The position numbers and the translations under genes are program-made. DNA of 64,000 nucleotides from Actinokineospora terrae. Lineage in GTDB: Bacteria; Actinomycetota; Actinomycetes; Mycobacteriales; Pseudonocardiaceae. The stretch covers positions 372,001 to 436,000 of the forward strand of contig NZ_FOGI01000008.1 in the NCBI RefSeq assembly GCF_900111175.1, written 5' to 3'. Of this stretch, positions 30,979 to 41,097 are shown one piece after another (the first letter of the stretch is position 1; each line of letters starts with the position of its first letter). The notes under the pieces were generated by a model that saw only the letters and a program-made list of their open reading frames with translations, did no database searches and had not been told where the DNA came from.

Positions 30979-31623
30979 GTGACTACCGACCTGTTCGGGG
31001 GCCTGGACGCCTCGACCCTGCCCGAGCGGCAGCAGCGCATCCTGCTCGCGATCCAGGACTGGGTGGTCCGGCACGGCTACTCCCCCAGCACCCGCGAGAT
31101 CGGCGACGCGGTGGGGCTGCGGTCGGCCTCGGCGGTGTCGCGGCACCTGGCGAGCCTGGAGGACAAGGGTTTCCTGCGCCGGGGCACCTCGGTGTCGCGG
31201 CCGATCGACGTGCGCGACTTCCTCGGCACCCAGGAGTCGGTGCCCGCGGACTCGGTGGGCGTCCCGATCGTCGGCGACATCGCGGCAGGCGCGCCGATCA
31301 CCGCCGACCAGCACGTCGACGACGTGCTGACCCTGTCGCGCGAGCTGACCGGCCGGGGCACCGTGTTCGCCCTGCGGGTGCGCGGCGACTCGATGGTGGA
31401 CGCCGCCATCTGCGACGGCGACATCGTCGTGGTGCGCCAGGGCCCCGAGGCGCACTCGGGCCAGGTCGTCGCCGCGATGATCGACGAGGAGGCCACGGTG
31501 AAGGTCTACCGCCGCCGCAACGGGCACGTGTACCTCGAACCGCGCAACGATGCCTACGACGTGATCGACGGCGACAACGCTGTCATCCTCGGCACCGTGG
31601 TGTCGGTCCTGCGCACCATCTGA
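30979..31623 (+). CDS. lexA: LexA-type SOS repressor
   Basis: A 214-aa protein from GTG 30979. The N-terminal winged helix (LPERQQRILLAIQDWV, GYSPSTREIGDAVGLRSASAVSRHL) is typical LexA. The cleavage site is Ala103-Gly104 (DIAAGAP), and the S24 dyad is Ser138 (RGDSMVDA) and Lys175 (ATVKVYRR). All features for RecA-stimulated self-cleavage are present. It lies 21 nt after the secreted protease gene and may share its transcript. No clear SOS box (CGAAC-type) stands in the short spacer, so it may be a second LexA rather than the housekeeping one. Confidence 0.85.
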   Translation: MTTDLFGGLDASTLPERQQRILLAIQDWVVRHGYSPSTREIGDAVGLRSASAVSRHLASLEDKGFLRRGTSVSRPIDVRDFLGTQESVPADSVGVPIVGDIAAGAPITADQHVDDVLTLSRELTGRGTVFALRVRGDSMVDAAICDGDIVVVRQGPEAHSGQVVAAMIDEEATVKVYRRRNGHVYLEPRNDAYDVIDGDNAVILGTVVSVLRTI

Positions 31624-31753
31624 CCACCGGACCCCGCTCCGCGAACACCGCCGAGCCCGGACAGCCGAGTGGTCGCCTACCCACACCACGGGCTCCGCCT
31701 GCCCCTGCCGACGTCGCAGGGAGCGCCCGACGACTACCTCGGCGGACCGGGGA

Positions 31754-34357
31754 TCACGCCGAGGGGCGGCTGACGGCGAGGGTGTCGGGGAAGGCCCTGG
31801 CTACCTCGTGGCGGGAGTCGAGGTGGAGTTTGCGCAGGACGTTGGCGACGTGTTGTTCGACTGTGCGGCGGGAGAGGAAGAGGACGTCGGCGATGTCCTG
31901 GTTGGAGCGGTGTTGGGCCAGGAGGCGGACGACGTCGCGTTCGCGGGGGGAGAGTTGGTCGCCGTAGCTGCGGCGGCCTCGGCGGAGGTGGGGGATGGAG
32001 CCGTTGTCGCGCAAGAGGTGGCGGCAGCGGTTGGCGTCGAGGGTGGCGCCGAGGTGTTCCAGGGTGTCGACGAGGGTGAGCAGGTCGGCGGTGGCGGCGG
32101 TGCGGTGGGTGCGCAGGCGGCAGCGGGCGGCGGACTCGGCGTGGCGCGCGGCGGTGTACCGGGGGCTGTCCTGGCGGGCCAACAGGTAGTGCGCGGCCGC
32201 CGTCTCCACGTCACCCTCGGCCTCGGCCACCAGGCCGCGGCACTCATCGGCCACTGTGGACGGTAGGTTCATCGACGCCGTGCACCGCAGCAGCTCGGCG
32301 ACGAGGCCGCGCGCGTCGTCCAGCCGACCCAGGCGGCAGAGAGCGGTGACCGCCGCGGGCAGGATCTCACCCGCCCACGCCCAGTTCCCCTTGTCCCGCA
32401 ACAAGCCCAGGCCCAGCTTGACGGCGTCGTCGACCTCCTCCGACCGGTCGCGGTGCAGCCACATGCGGATGGCCGTGGCGTGCGCGGCGAGCAGCACCGG
32501 CACGATCGCGTCCGCCGAGATCGCGGCCAGGTTCTGCTCCGCCCCTTCCCAGTCGCCCGTGGCCAACGCCAGCCAGGCCAGGACCAGCGCCCCCTCGGCA
32601 GACCGGGACGACGCCGCCCGCGCCGCGAGGCCGGACCAGTGTCCACTGTGGAAGTCGAGCACCAGCGCGGTCGGACCCGGCGCACGGCGCAGGTGGGCGC
32701 GCGCCAGGTCGCGGTGACCGATCCAGCACGCCGCCTCGGCGATGGCGCGGTGGTCGGCCGCGTCCGCCTGGGCGGGCACCATCGCGAGCATGTCCCAGGC
32801 GACCGGGTCGGCGGTGTGCAGCCGGTTGGTCGCGACGGCCGCGAGCAACGTCGTCCGCCCCGGGCCCTCCGGGTACCGCGCCAGCACCCGCTCGCTCCGG
32901 TCCATCCACTCCAGGTTCTCCTCCAGCGACCGCGACCCGAGCGTGGGCGCGGCCAGCACGACCATCCCCCGAGCGGCGACCTCGGGCCGCAGCCCCGCGA
33001 CGGCCCGCCGCACCTCCCCCACACCCTCGTAGACCCCTGCTCGTACCAACAACAACCCCCTGCCGAGCCGCACCTCGGCACGCGCTGATTCGGTCAACCG
33101 GGCGTCGCCGACCAGCTTGGTCAACACCGGTAGACCTTCAGCGCCGACCACCCCCGCGTACCGCACCGCCAGGCGGCACAGGTCAGCGGCAGGCAGAGCG
33201 GGCTCCGCCAGCAACGGCTCGATCGCCTCGACCACGGCGGAATCACCCGTGGCCACAGTGGAGCCACCCGCACCAACGGCGGAATCACGCGCAGCCGCGA
33301 TGACAGCCTCCACCTGCTCGACCCACTCCCCCAGCCGCCCACCCAACCGGGCGTGCTCCGCCAGCACCCGCGGCGACACCCCCGGCATCCCGCGCAGCGC
33401 CCGCAGCGCGCGCCGGTGCGACTCCACCCGCTCCGGCCCGGTCAACTCGTCGTACACGACCCGCCGGAACACACCGTTGGCCACCCGGAACGCGTCCGGC
33501 GCGTGCTCCACGAGCACCCCGGTCCGCAACGCGGCCACCACCGCGTCGCGCCCACCCGACACCCCACCGATCCGTGCCAGGACCTGCGTCGACACCGGCA
33601 CGTCCACCACGGCAGCGGCGACGACCACCGCCCGCGCGTCCGCGCACACCCCGTCCAACCGAGTGGCGACGTCGTCGTACGCCGCCACGGGCACGGAGAA
33701 CCCGGCCGCCACCAGATAAGGCACGCCACCGGTGTGCGCCAGCAGCGCGTCGGCGTCGGGAACCAGCGGGTCCAACTCCTCGCGGGTGAACGGCGCGAGG
33801 TCCACCCGGGTACCCGGGACACCGAGCGAGCCGCACCCCGGCCGGTATGTGAGCACGACCGCGACCCGATCCGCAACGGTGCTGGTGAGGAAGCGCAGCA
33901 ACGCCCTGGTGTCCTCGTCCGCCCAGTGCGCGTCTTCGACGACCAGCACCACCGGCGCCAGCGCGACGAGCAACTCCCGCACCGCACGGAACACCAGGTG
34001 CCGCGCGGTAGCCTCGTCCACGCAATCCGGCATCGGCGGCAGCAACTCCGCGACCTCCGGGAGCACCGCGCGCAACACGCCCACCACCGGGTTCAACCGC
34101 ACCGCGCCGATCTCGGCCACCGCGACCCGCAGCCCGTCGACGACCGGCCCGTACGCGAACGCCCCCACCGAGGGCGGCTGGCACACCCCGCGCACCACCC
34201 GCCGGTCGCGCACCGCCGGGTCGGCCAGCAGCTCGTCGACGAACCGGGTCTTGCCATGACCCGCGCCACCGACCACGTGCAGCGGGGCACCGGCCGCGCG
34301 GACGGCCCCGACCGCGGTCACGAGCTCCGCACGACGCTGCACCAGCACACCGGTCAC
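31754..34357 (-). CDS. Large LuxR-type ATPase transcriptional regulator (LAL type) no. 1
   Basis: An 867-aa protein from GTG 34357 (AAGGGG upstream). Walker A is GGAGHGKTRF (about 30-39), Walker B VVLVVEDAHWAD (about 137-148). A long helical, TPR-like middle follows, and the C-terminal HTH is LSPRERDVVRLLAQHRSNQDIADVLFLSRRTVEQHVANVLRKLHL. LAL-type regulators control degradation and antibiotic genes in actinomycetes. It is divergent from the subtilase at 34575 (217-nt spacer), likely its target. Its closest relative in the window is the second such regulator at 38251. Confidence 0.85.
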   Translation of the reverse strand: MTGVLVQRRAELVTAVGAVRAAGAPLHVVGGAGHGKTRFVDELLADPAVRDRRVVRGVCQPPSVGAFAYGPVVDGLRVAVAEIGAVRLNPVVGVLRAVLPEVAELLPPMPDCVDEATARHLVFRAVRELLVALAPVVLVVEDAHWADEDTRALLRFLTSTVADRVAVVLTYRPGCGSLGVPGTRVDLAPFTREELDPLVPDADALLAHTGGVPYLVAAGFSVPVAAYDDVATRLDGVCADARAVVVAAAVVDVPVSTQVLARIGGVSGGRDAVVAALRTGVLVEHAPDAFRVANGVFRRVVYDELTGPERVESHRRALRALRGMPGVSPRVLAEHARLGGRLGEWVEQVEAVIAAARDSAVGAGGSTVATGDSAVVEAIEPLLAEPALPAADLCRLAVRYAGVVGAEGLPVLTKLVGDARLTESARAEVRLGRGLLLVRAGVYEGVGEVRRAVAGLRPEVAARGMVVLAAPTLGSRSLEENLEWMDRSERVLARYPEGPGRTTLLAAVATNRLHTADPVAWDMLAMVPAQADAADHRAIAEAACWIGHRDLARAHLRRAPGPTALVLDFHSGHWSGLAARAASSRSAEGALVLAWLALATGDWEGAEQNLAAISADAIVPVLLAAHATAIRMWLHRDRSEEVDDAVKLGLGLLRDKGNWAWAGEILPAAVTALCRLGRLDDARGLVAELLRCTASMNLPSTVADECRGLVAEAEGDVETAAAHYLLARQDSPRYTAARHAESAARCRLRTHRTAATADLLTLVDTLEHLGATLDANRCRHLLRDNGSIPHLRRGRRSYGDQLSPRERDVVRLLAQHRSNQDIADVLFLSRRTVEQHVANVLRKLHLDSRHEVARAFPDTLAVSRPSA

Positions 34358-34574
34358 CGCATTCCCCTTTCGCGATTTCGTGCCTTTCCCAGCCTACGTA
34401 GGTAGCGCGACCGGCAGCGGCGCGGCGAATAAATGGGTATCTCCACTTAATGGCGTGCGGATTGGCGCGCGGGTCCGTTCGGGGAAGGTGGGCGGTAGTG
34501 GTCGCCCGTTCCAACCCTGCTCGCGACCACTCGCCGCAGTGGCGTCGCCCGCGGTGCAGTGAATGGGAGTTTCG

Positions 34575-36146
34575 ATGAATTACAGGTATTCGATGCGGTC
34601 GCTGGCCGTGGCGGGCGTGGTGGCGGGCGCGGCGCTCGTCGCCGCGGTGGCCCCCGCCACCGCCGCCCCGGCCGAAGGCACCATCCGCAGCGCGGGTGTC
34701 CCCGGCTCCGTCGCTGGCAGCTACATCGTCGTGCTCAAGGACACCGTCGGCGCCCAGGCCGTCAACGCGGCCTCGGCCGACCTGGTGACCCGCTACGGCG
34801 GCCAGCGCAAGCTGACCTACTCGGCGGCGCTGAGCGGCTTCTCGGCCTCGATGTCCGAGCAGCAGGCCCGCAGGCTGGCGGCCGACCCGAAGGTCGCCTA
34901 CGTCGAGCAGGACGGCACCGCGCACGGCTTCGGCGAGCAGCCGAACCCGACCTGGGGCCTGGACCGGATCGACCAGCGCTCGCTGCCCGCGGACAACAAG
35001 TACGCCTACCCCAACGACGGCGAGGGCGCGACCGTCTACGTCGTCGACACCGGCGTCTACCGCGGCCACTCGGACTTCGGCGGCCGCGTCACCTCCGGGC
35101 GCGACTTCATCGACAACGACGCCGACGCCTCGGACTGCCACGGCCACGGCACGCACGTCGCGGGCACCGTCGGCAGCGCCACCTACGGCGTGGCCAAGAA
35201 GGTCAAGATCGTCGCCGTCCGGGTGCTGGACTGCCAGAGCTCGGGCCAGTGGTCGCAGATCATCGGCGGGTTCGACTGGGTCGCGGCGAACGCGGGCGCG
35301 AACTCGGTGATGACCGCCAGCCTCGGCGGCAGCTCCAACTCCTCGGTGGACGACGCGGTGGCCAAGGTCGTGCAGAAGGGCATCACCTCGACCATCGCCG
35401 CGGGCAACAACAACGGCGACGCCTGCCAGACCAGCCCGGCCCGCACCCCCAGCGCGATCACCGTCGGCGCGTCCGACAACGCCGACAAGCGCTCGCTGTG
35501 GACCAACGGCCAGGGCTCGAACTACGGCAGCTGCGTCGACCTGTTCGCCCCGGGCACCAACATCACCTCGACGCTGCAGAACGGCTCGTCCGGGCAGATG
35601 TCGGGCACCTCGATGGCCACCCCGCACGTGGCGGGCGCCGCGGCGCTGTACCTGACCGCCAAGCCCGGCAGCACCCCGTCGCAGGTCACCCAGGCGCTGC
35701 TCGCGGCCAGCACCCCGGACAAGATCAGCGACCCGAAGGGCTCACCGAACAAGCTGCTCTACGTCAAGGAGCTCGGCGGCAGCACCCCCAACCCGGGCAC
35801 CTGCGCCCCGCAGACCAGCTCCGGCGCCGTCGCCATCCCCGACGCCAGTTCGGCTGACTCCCCGGTGACCATGGCCAACTGCACCGGCACCGCCTCGGCG
35901 TCGACCACGGTGAAGGTCGACATCGACCACACCTTCACCGCCGACCTCGCCGTCGACCTGGTCGGCCCGTCCGGCGCGGTGTTCAGCCTGCGGCCCTCCG
36001 GCGGCCTCGGCGACGCGAACGGCATCCACACCACCTACACCGTCAACGCCTCCGGCGAGCAGAAGAACGGGACCTGGAAGCTGCGGGTCACCGACGTCTA
36101 CCGCTTCGACACCGGCTCCATCACCTCGTGGACGTTGACCCCGTGA
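34575..36146 (+). CDS. Secreted S8 subtilase with proprotein-convertase P domain, no. 1
   Basis: A 523-aa preproprotein. The ATG at 34575 has GGGAG at the right spacing; the ATG 12 nt earlier overlaps that site. Signal peptide 1-30, I9 propeptide (48-115), catalytic Asp158 (VVDTGVYRGHSDFG), His191 (CHGHGTHVAG) and Ser346 (SGTSMATPHVAG). From about residue 400, a P domain (CAPQTSSGAVAIPD to NGTWKLRVTDVYRFDTGSI). It is an extracellular endoprotease of the aqualysin/proteinase-K group. The next gene, an S1 protease, starts 26 nt after the stop, so the two should be co-expressed. Confidence 0.9.
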   Translation: MNYRYSMRSLAVAGVVAGAALVAAVAPATAAPAEGTIRSAGVPGSVAGSYIVVLKDTVGAQAVNAASADLVTRYGGQRKLTYSAALSGFSASMSEQQARRLAADPKVAYVEQDGTAHGFGEQPNPTWGLDRIDQRSLPADNKYAYPNDGEGATVYVVDTGVYRGHSDFGGRVTSGRDFIDNDADASDCHGHGTHVAGTVGSATYGVAKKVKIVAVRVLDCQSSGQWSQIIGGFDWVAANAGANSVMTASLGGSSNSSVDDAVAKVVQKGITSTIAAGNNNGDACQTSPARTPSAITVGASDNADKRSLWTNGQGSNYGSCVDLFAPGTNITSTLQNGSSGQMSGTSMATPHVAGAAALYLTAKPGSTPSQVTQALLAASTPDKISDPKGSPNKLLYVKELGGSTPNPGTCAPQTSSGAVAIPDASSADSPVTMANCTGTASASTTVKVDIDHTFTADLAVDLVGPSGAVFSLRPSGGLGDANGIHTTYTVNASGEQKNGTWKLRVTDVYRFDTGSITSWTLTP

Positions 36147-36172
36147 CCGCGCCTGACCTGGAGAAGAAGACG

Positions 36173-37957
36173 ATGTTGAGATCCAAGCGTTCCGTGCGCG
36201 TCGGCGCGGTGGCGGTGGGTGTCGCGGTGAGCGCGCTCGCGGTCGTCGCGGTCGCCAGCGCGGCCCCGGCCAACGCCAAGGCAGCCAACTTCGAGGGTGA
36301 CACCCCGGTGCCCGTCCCCGACGCCACCGCCCAGATCTACAAGGGCGTGGACGCCACCCTGTCGGACTACCCGCCGGTGATCGGCGCGCTGCGCCAGGGC
36401 GGGTCGCGCCCCAAGGGCCAGTCCTGCACCGGCTCGGTGGTGGGCAAGCGGAGCATCCTCGTCGCCGCCCACTGCTACGACCTGGAGGGCACCAAGACCT
36501 TCCTCTACGGGCTCGACGACCTGTCCGTGGGCACCGGCACCACGCTGACGGTCAAGTCGTACGAGAAGCACCCGAAGTACGTCAACTTCGACCAGGGCTA
36601 CGACGTGGCCGTGGTGACCACCAACGAGGACATCCCGCTCTCGCAGGACAAGTGGGCCAAGTTCGCCACCTCCGCCGACGCGGGCAACGTGTGGAAGGTC
36701 GGCGACTCGGCGCTGAGCATCGGCTACGGGAAGAAGACCCACGACGACAACCCGGCCGACGTCTCGCTGGACAAGCAGAACTTCCCGATCGTCAACGGCG
36801 ACTCGGTCTGCCAGGGCGTCGGCGCCGGGTTCAAGTCGGCGTACATGATCTGCGCCGGGTACCCGGACGGCCGCTCGACCATCCTGCCCGGCGACAGCGG
36901 CGGCCCGCTGGTGGTCAACGGCAGGCTCGTCGGCGTCGCGTCGTGGAGCCGGTCGGACTTCAAGTGGTACGGCATCTGGGCCCGGCTCGACAACGAGATG
37001 GGCGACTGGGTCAAGGAGAAGGTCGGCTCCGCGCCGCAGCCCACCGAGTTCGGCGTGGCGGTGAACCCGTCCTCGGTGCGGGTCAACGCCGGGTCGAGCG
37101 GGTCGGTCGCGGTGAACACCACGGCCGGGGCGACCCCGGAGGACGTGGCGCTGTCGGTGTCCGGCCAGCCCTCCGGCGTGACGGCGACCTTCCAGCCGAC
37201 GTCGATCAAGACCGGTGAGGGCGCGAAGCTGTCGCTCAGCGTCGCCTCCGGCACCCCGGACGGCACGCACACGCTGACCGTCACCGGCAAGACCGCGTCC
37301 GGCACGAAGACGGCGAACCTGACCCTGACCATCGGCCAGGGCGGTCCCGGCGGCGAGTTCGGCCTCGGCGTCAGCCCCGCCGCGCTCAAGGTCGACCCGG
37401 GCAAGTCGGCGTCGACGAACATCACCAGCGAGGTCGTCGGCGGCAACCCGGCGCAGATCTCGCTGACCGCCAGCGGCCTGCCCTCCGGCGCGGAGGCGGT
37501 GTTCCAGCCCACGACCATCACCTCCGGTCGCACCGGCAAGCTCACCGTCACCACCACGTCGAGCACCCCGAAGGGCGAGTACCGGATCACCATCACCGGC
37601 ACCTCCGGCTCGGTCAGCAAGCAGGCCACCCTCACCCTGACCGTCGGCGACGGCGGCCAGCAGCCGGGCGACCTCACGGTGGCCCTGTCCCCGTCCTCCG
37701 GCACGCTCTCCCGCGGCGGGGCGGCCTTCCCGTCCATCCGCGTCACCGGCGCCACCGGCTCGGTGACCCTCTCCACCAGCGGCGTCCCCTCGGGCGTCAC
37801 CGCGCAACTGGTCCCCGCGACCATCAGCGGCAGCCAGACCTCGATGCTGTTCCTGACCGCCTCCTTCTCCGCGGCCCCAGGCACCTACACCATCAAGGTC
37901 ACGGCAACCGGCGGCGGCAAGTCAGGAACTGCGGACTACACCCTGACGATCCGCTAA
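36173..37957 (+). CDS. Secreted S1 trypsin-like protease with three Ig/PKD-like repeats
   Basis: A 594-aa protein from ATG 36173 (GGAGAAGAAG site). Signal peptide 1-36, S1 domain with His100 (LVAAHC), Asp144 (YDVAVV) and Ser242 (GDSGGPLV). Three tandem beta-sandwich repeats follow (about 290-380, 385-480 and 490-594), each with GLPSG-, GQPSG- or GVPSG-type text and FQPT-like strands, as in COG1470/PKD-like modules that bind the cell wall or substrates. It lies downstream of a subtilase in the same orientation, so the operon encodes two proteases with different specificities. Confidence 0.9.
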   Translation: MLRSKRSVRVGAVAVGVAVSALAVVAVASAAPANAKAANFEGDTPVPVPDATAQIYKGVDATLSDYPPVIGALRQGGSRPKGQSCTGSVVGKRSILVAAHCYDLEGTKTFLYGLDDLSVGTGTTLTVKSYEKHPKYVNFDQGYDVAVVTTNEDIPLSQDKWAKFATSADAGNVWKVGDSALSIGYGKKTHDDNPADVSLDKQNFPIVNGDSVCQGVGAGFKSAYMICAGYPDGRSTILPGDSGGPLVVNGRLVGVASWSRSDFKWYGIWARLDNEMGDWVKEKVGSAPQPTEFGVAVNPSSVRVNAGSSGSVAVNTTAGATPEDVALSVSGQPSGVTATFQPTSIKTGEGAKLSLSVASGTPDGTHTLTVTGKTASGTKTANLTLTIGQGGPGGEFGLGVSPAALKVDPGKSASTNITSEVVGGNPAQISLTASGLPSGAEAVFQPTTITSGRTGKLTVTTTSSTPKGEYRITITGTSGSVSKQATLTLTVGDGGQQPGDLTVALSPSSGTLSRGGAAFPSIRVTGATGSVTLSTSGVPSGVTAQLVPATISGSQTSMLFLTASFSAAPGTYTIKVTATGGGKSGTADYTLTIR

Positions 37958-37980
37958 CTGTCGCTAGGTGATCGCGCCCG

Positions 37981-38020
37981 GGGGCCGGGTGGGAGGCTGC
38001 AGGACCTCCCACCCGGCCCC
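37981..38020 (+). terminator. Strong hairpin terminator after the protease operon
   Basis: GGGGCCGGGTGGGAGG (37981-37996) pairs perfectly with CCTCCCACCCGGCCCC (38005-38020) around an 8-nt loop, then ACTCTTGTTC. A 16-bp stem 23 nt after the S1 stop is a convincing terminator. The rest of the 37958-38250 gap has no gene. Confidence 0.85.
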
Positions 38021-38250
38021 ACTCTTGTTCGGCACCTTCCGCTGACTCCAGCCTGGGGTGCGGACCCGGGATCGAGTTAGAGGCCACCTTTGCCGGGTGG
38101 GCGGTAAGGCTTGGCCTTCATCCACGCCTTGTCGAATATGCGCGTGCAGAAGTCATAAAGAGGGCCACCGCGGCCGAACAAGAGGCAAGGCGAGGAAGAC
38201 CCTGTCGGTTGGCGGGTGATGTGCGACCTGTGGCCGGTGGCTGAGCGAGG

Positions 38251-41097
38251 TCAGTCGGTGGCGGGTTCGAAGGCGGCTCGGGAGGTCAGGCCTAGTTTGC
38301 GCATGGCCTTGGCCACGTGGTGTTCGACGGTGCGGGGTGAGAGGTAGAGCTCTTGGGCGATCTGGCGGTTGGTGCGGCCGGCGGCCACTAGGTCTACTAC
38401 CTCGCGTTCTCGGGGTGAGAGGTCGTCCCCGTAGCCCCGTCTGCCCCGGGGGGTGCCCCGGCGGAAGCGGCGGGCCATCTGGCGGCAGCGGGCCTCGTCG
38501 CGGGAGGCGCCCAGGTCGGCGAAGGTGGTGGTGGCGGTGGTCAGGTGGCGGGTGGCGGTGGCGGTGTCGCCGTGGTCGAGGGCGGAGCGGGCGGCGGCTT
38601 CGCGGGCCGAGGCGGCGGCGTGGGGGTGGGGTAGGGCGCTGTAGTGGTCGGCGGCGCAGGCGTAGCGGGTGACGGCTTCCTCGTGGCAGCCGCGGGCGGA
38701 CGCGAGGACCCCCCTGGCCAGTTCGGCGCCCGCGACGGCCAGTGGCGCGTCCCGGCCCTCGATCCCCCGCACGTACTCCGCGACCAGGTCAGCGGCCTCC
38801 TCGACCCGACCGCTCCGCACGTACGCCCGCGTCGCCCACGGCACCAGATCAGCCGCCCACACCCAGTTCCCCTTGTGCCGGGCCTCCCCCACGGCCCGCT
38901 CGGCGCCCACCGCGGCCGCCGCGACATCGCCGCGCGCCAACGCGATCGTCACCCGCCCGGTCGCGACCGCGAGGGACACCGGTGCGTTCTCCGGGGCGGC
39001 GACCAGCGCGTCGTCGAGGTGCCGGGACGCCAGGTCGCGGTCGTCGCGGGCCAGTGAGAGCCAGGCCAGCGCGAGCCGGGCGTCAGCAGCGAGGTACCCC
39101 ATCTCCCCCGCCTGCTCGATCAACGCGGCGGCCGCCGCGGGCAAGCCATCCCAACGCCCAGCGGCGACGTCGAGCCGCAAACCCGTGCCAGTGGCCAACA
39201 TCGACAAGAACGGCACGTCAGCGTCCACGAGCAGGGCCCCGCCCGTGCGCAGGTACTCCCGCGCCGCGCTGTAGTGCCCGAGCCACGCCGCCGCGTCGGC
39301 CAGGTTGTTGTACGCCCGGCTCAACTGCCTGCGCACCCGGGACGACCTCGCGGACTCCGGCAGGTCCGCCGCGGCCGCCCACATCGCCGGGTCGCCGGTC
39401 TGGGCGAGCGCGGTGACCTCGTTGGCGCGCACCGATGCGATCAGCTCCAGGTCGCGCGCACCGTCGAGGGCCAGGACCGCTTCGTTGAGCCATCGCAGGT
39501 GGAACTCGACCGGACGCGCACCGAAGCTGGGCACGCACAGCGCCGCCATCCCGCGGGCGGCGAGCAGCGGCCGGTCGCGCAGGTCGTGGATGGCCATCTC
39601 GATCTCGTTCTGGCCCAGCTCCATCCGGCCCGCCTGGTTCATCAGCAGCCTGCCCAGGTTCAGCCGGACCTCACCGCGCGCCGACCGGCCGAGGTTGCCG
39701 TCGCGCAACAGTGCGCCGAGGCGCTCAACGGTGCTGCTGTGCGCGATGGCGTTGAGCGCGACCCGGCTCAGCCGCACGGCCAGGGTGTTGCGGGCCCGGC
39801 TGGGCAGGGCGTCGTCGACGAGGGCCTCCTCCAGCAGGTGCAACGCCAGCGCGGTGTCGCCGACCTCGGTGGCCTGGTCGACCGCGGCGAGGGTCTTGCG
39901 CACCCAGTTGGTCAGGTCGCCGGCGCGCCGGTGGTGGTGCGCGAGCCGGACGACCGGCGGGTCGGGCGCGGCGGCGAGCAGTTCGGCGGCCCTGGCGTGC
40001 AGCCTGCGCCGTTGCGGGCCGGGCACGCAGATGTAGGCGGCCTGCCTGGCCAGGGGGTGGCGCAGCGCGTAGCGGCCGGTGTCGGTCTCGTGCAGGACCG
40101 CCGCGGCCAGCGCCCGGATCAGCGCGCTGCCGACCCGGCGCGCGGGCAGTCCGGCGACGGTGCCGATCTCGTGCTCGGTCGCGGGCATGTCCAGCACCGC
40201 GGCGGCGTGGACGACGGCGGACACCGTCGGCCCGAGCCGGGCGAGGCGGTCGGACATGGTGTCGCGCAACAGGTCGGGGATGTCGACGAGGTCCAGCACG
40301 GTCGGGTGCGGTGCCGCGGTGTCGCCGGTCTCCCTGACCTCGCGCAGCACCTCCTCGATGACGAACGGGATGCCCGCGGTGCGGTGGTGCAGGGCGAGCG
40401 CGAAGTCCTCGGGGACCTCGGCGGTGCCGAGCAGGTCCGCGGCGAGGGCGGCGACCGGGCCCGGTTCGAGGGGACGCAGCCGCAGCAACGAGTTGCGCGC
40501 GTCGGCGAGCAGCCGGTAGCCGGAGCCGGGCAGCGCGGCGCCTTCCTCCTTGCGGTAGGAGAACACGGCCGACAGCTCGGGCGGGGGCGGGCTGGTGATG
40601 AACCGCAGCAGGTCCTGGGTGCCCTCGTCGGCCCAGTGCAGGTCCTCGACGACGAGCAGCGTGGGTCCGTAGGCGGCCAGCAACTCGCGGACCGCGCGGA
40701 ACACCCGGTGCCGCTCGACCGCCACGTCACCGCGTTCCAGCTCCGGCGGCAGCAACGGTGCCAACTCGGGCAGCAACGACCGCAACACCCCGGTGACCGG
40801 CGGCAACTTGTCGGCGACGCCCGCCAGCAGGTCGCCGGTCTCGCGCAGGATGTCGACGACAGGGCCGTACGGCAACGGTGTCCGCATCGGCTGGCACGCA
40901 CCGACGAGCACCGTTCGAGTCGTGACCTGCGGCAGTCGCAACAGTTCGCGGACCAGCCGGGTCTTGCCGACGCCTGCCTCCCCCTCCAGCAACGCCACCG
41001 CGGGCGGGCGGCGGACGCACCCCGCCAGCTCGGCGAGCTCGGTCGCGCGACCGACGAACACCGACGTCGGCAGTCGAACCGGGGGGAGCTGGGTCAC
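38251..41097 (-). CDS. Large LuxR-type ATPase transcriptional regulator (LAL type) no. 2
   Basis: A 948-aa protein from GTG 41097. Walker A is GEAGVGKTRL (about 40-49), Walker B LLVVEDLHWAD (about 148-158), helical repeats fill the middle, and the C-terminal HTH is LSPREREVVDLVAAGRTNRQIAQELYLSPRTVEHHVAKAMRKLGL. It parallels regulator no. 1 in domain order and in being divergent from a subtilase (41318, 220-nt spacer). A local duplication of a regulator/protease module is the simplest explanation. Confidence 0.85.
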   Translation of the reverse strand: MTQLPPVRLPTSVFVGRATELAELAGCVRRPPAVALLEGEAGVGKTRLVRELLRLPQVTTRTVLVGACQPMRTPLPYGPVVDILRETGDLLAGVADKLPPVTGVLRSLLPELAPLLPPELERGDVAVERHRVFRAVRELLAAYGPTLLVVEDLHWADEGTQDLLRFITSPPPPELSAVFSYRKEEGAALPGSGYRLLADARNSLLRLRPLEPGPVAALAADLLGTAEVPEDFALALHHRTAGIPFVIEEVLREVRETGDTAAPHPTVLDLVDIPDLLRDTMSDRLARLGPTVSAVVHAAAVLDMPATEHEIGTVAGLPARRVGSALIRALAAAVLHETDTGRYALRHPLARQAAYICVPGPQRRRLHARAAELLAAAPDPPVVRLAHHHRRAGDLTNWVRKTLAAVDQATEVGDTALALHLLEEALVDDALPSRARNTLAVRLSRVALNAIAHSSTVERLGALLRDGNLGRSARGEVRLNLGRLLMNQAGRMELGQNEIEMAIHDLRDRPLLAARGMAALCVPSFGARPVEFHLRWLNEAVLALDGARDLELIASVRANEVTALAQTGDPAMWAAAADLPESARSSRVRRQLSRAYNNLADAAAWLGHYSAAREYLRTGGALLVDADVPFLSMLATGTGLRLDVAAGRWDGLPAAAAALIEQAGEMGYLAADARLALAWLSLARDDRDLASRHLDDALVAAPENAPVSLAVATGRVTIALARGDVAAAAVGAERAVGEARHKGNWVWAADLVPWATRAYVRSGRVEEAADLVAEYVRGIEGRDAPLAVAGAELARGVLASARGCHEEAVTRYACAADHYSALPHPHAAASAREAAARSALDHGDTATATRHLTTATTTFADLGASRDEARCRQMARRFRRGTPRGRRGYGDDLSPREREVVDLVAAGRTNRQIAQELYLSPRTVEHHVAKAMRKLGLTSRAAFEPATD

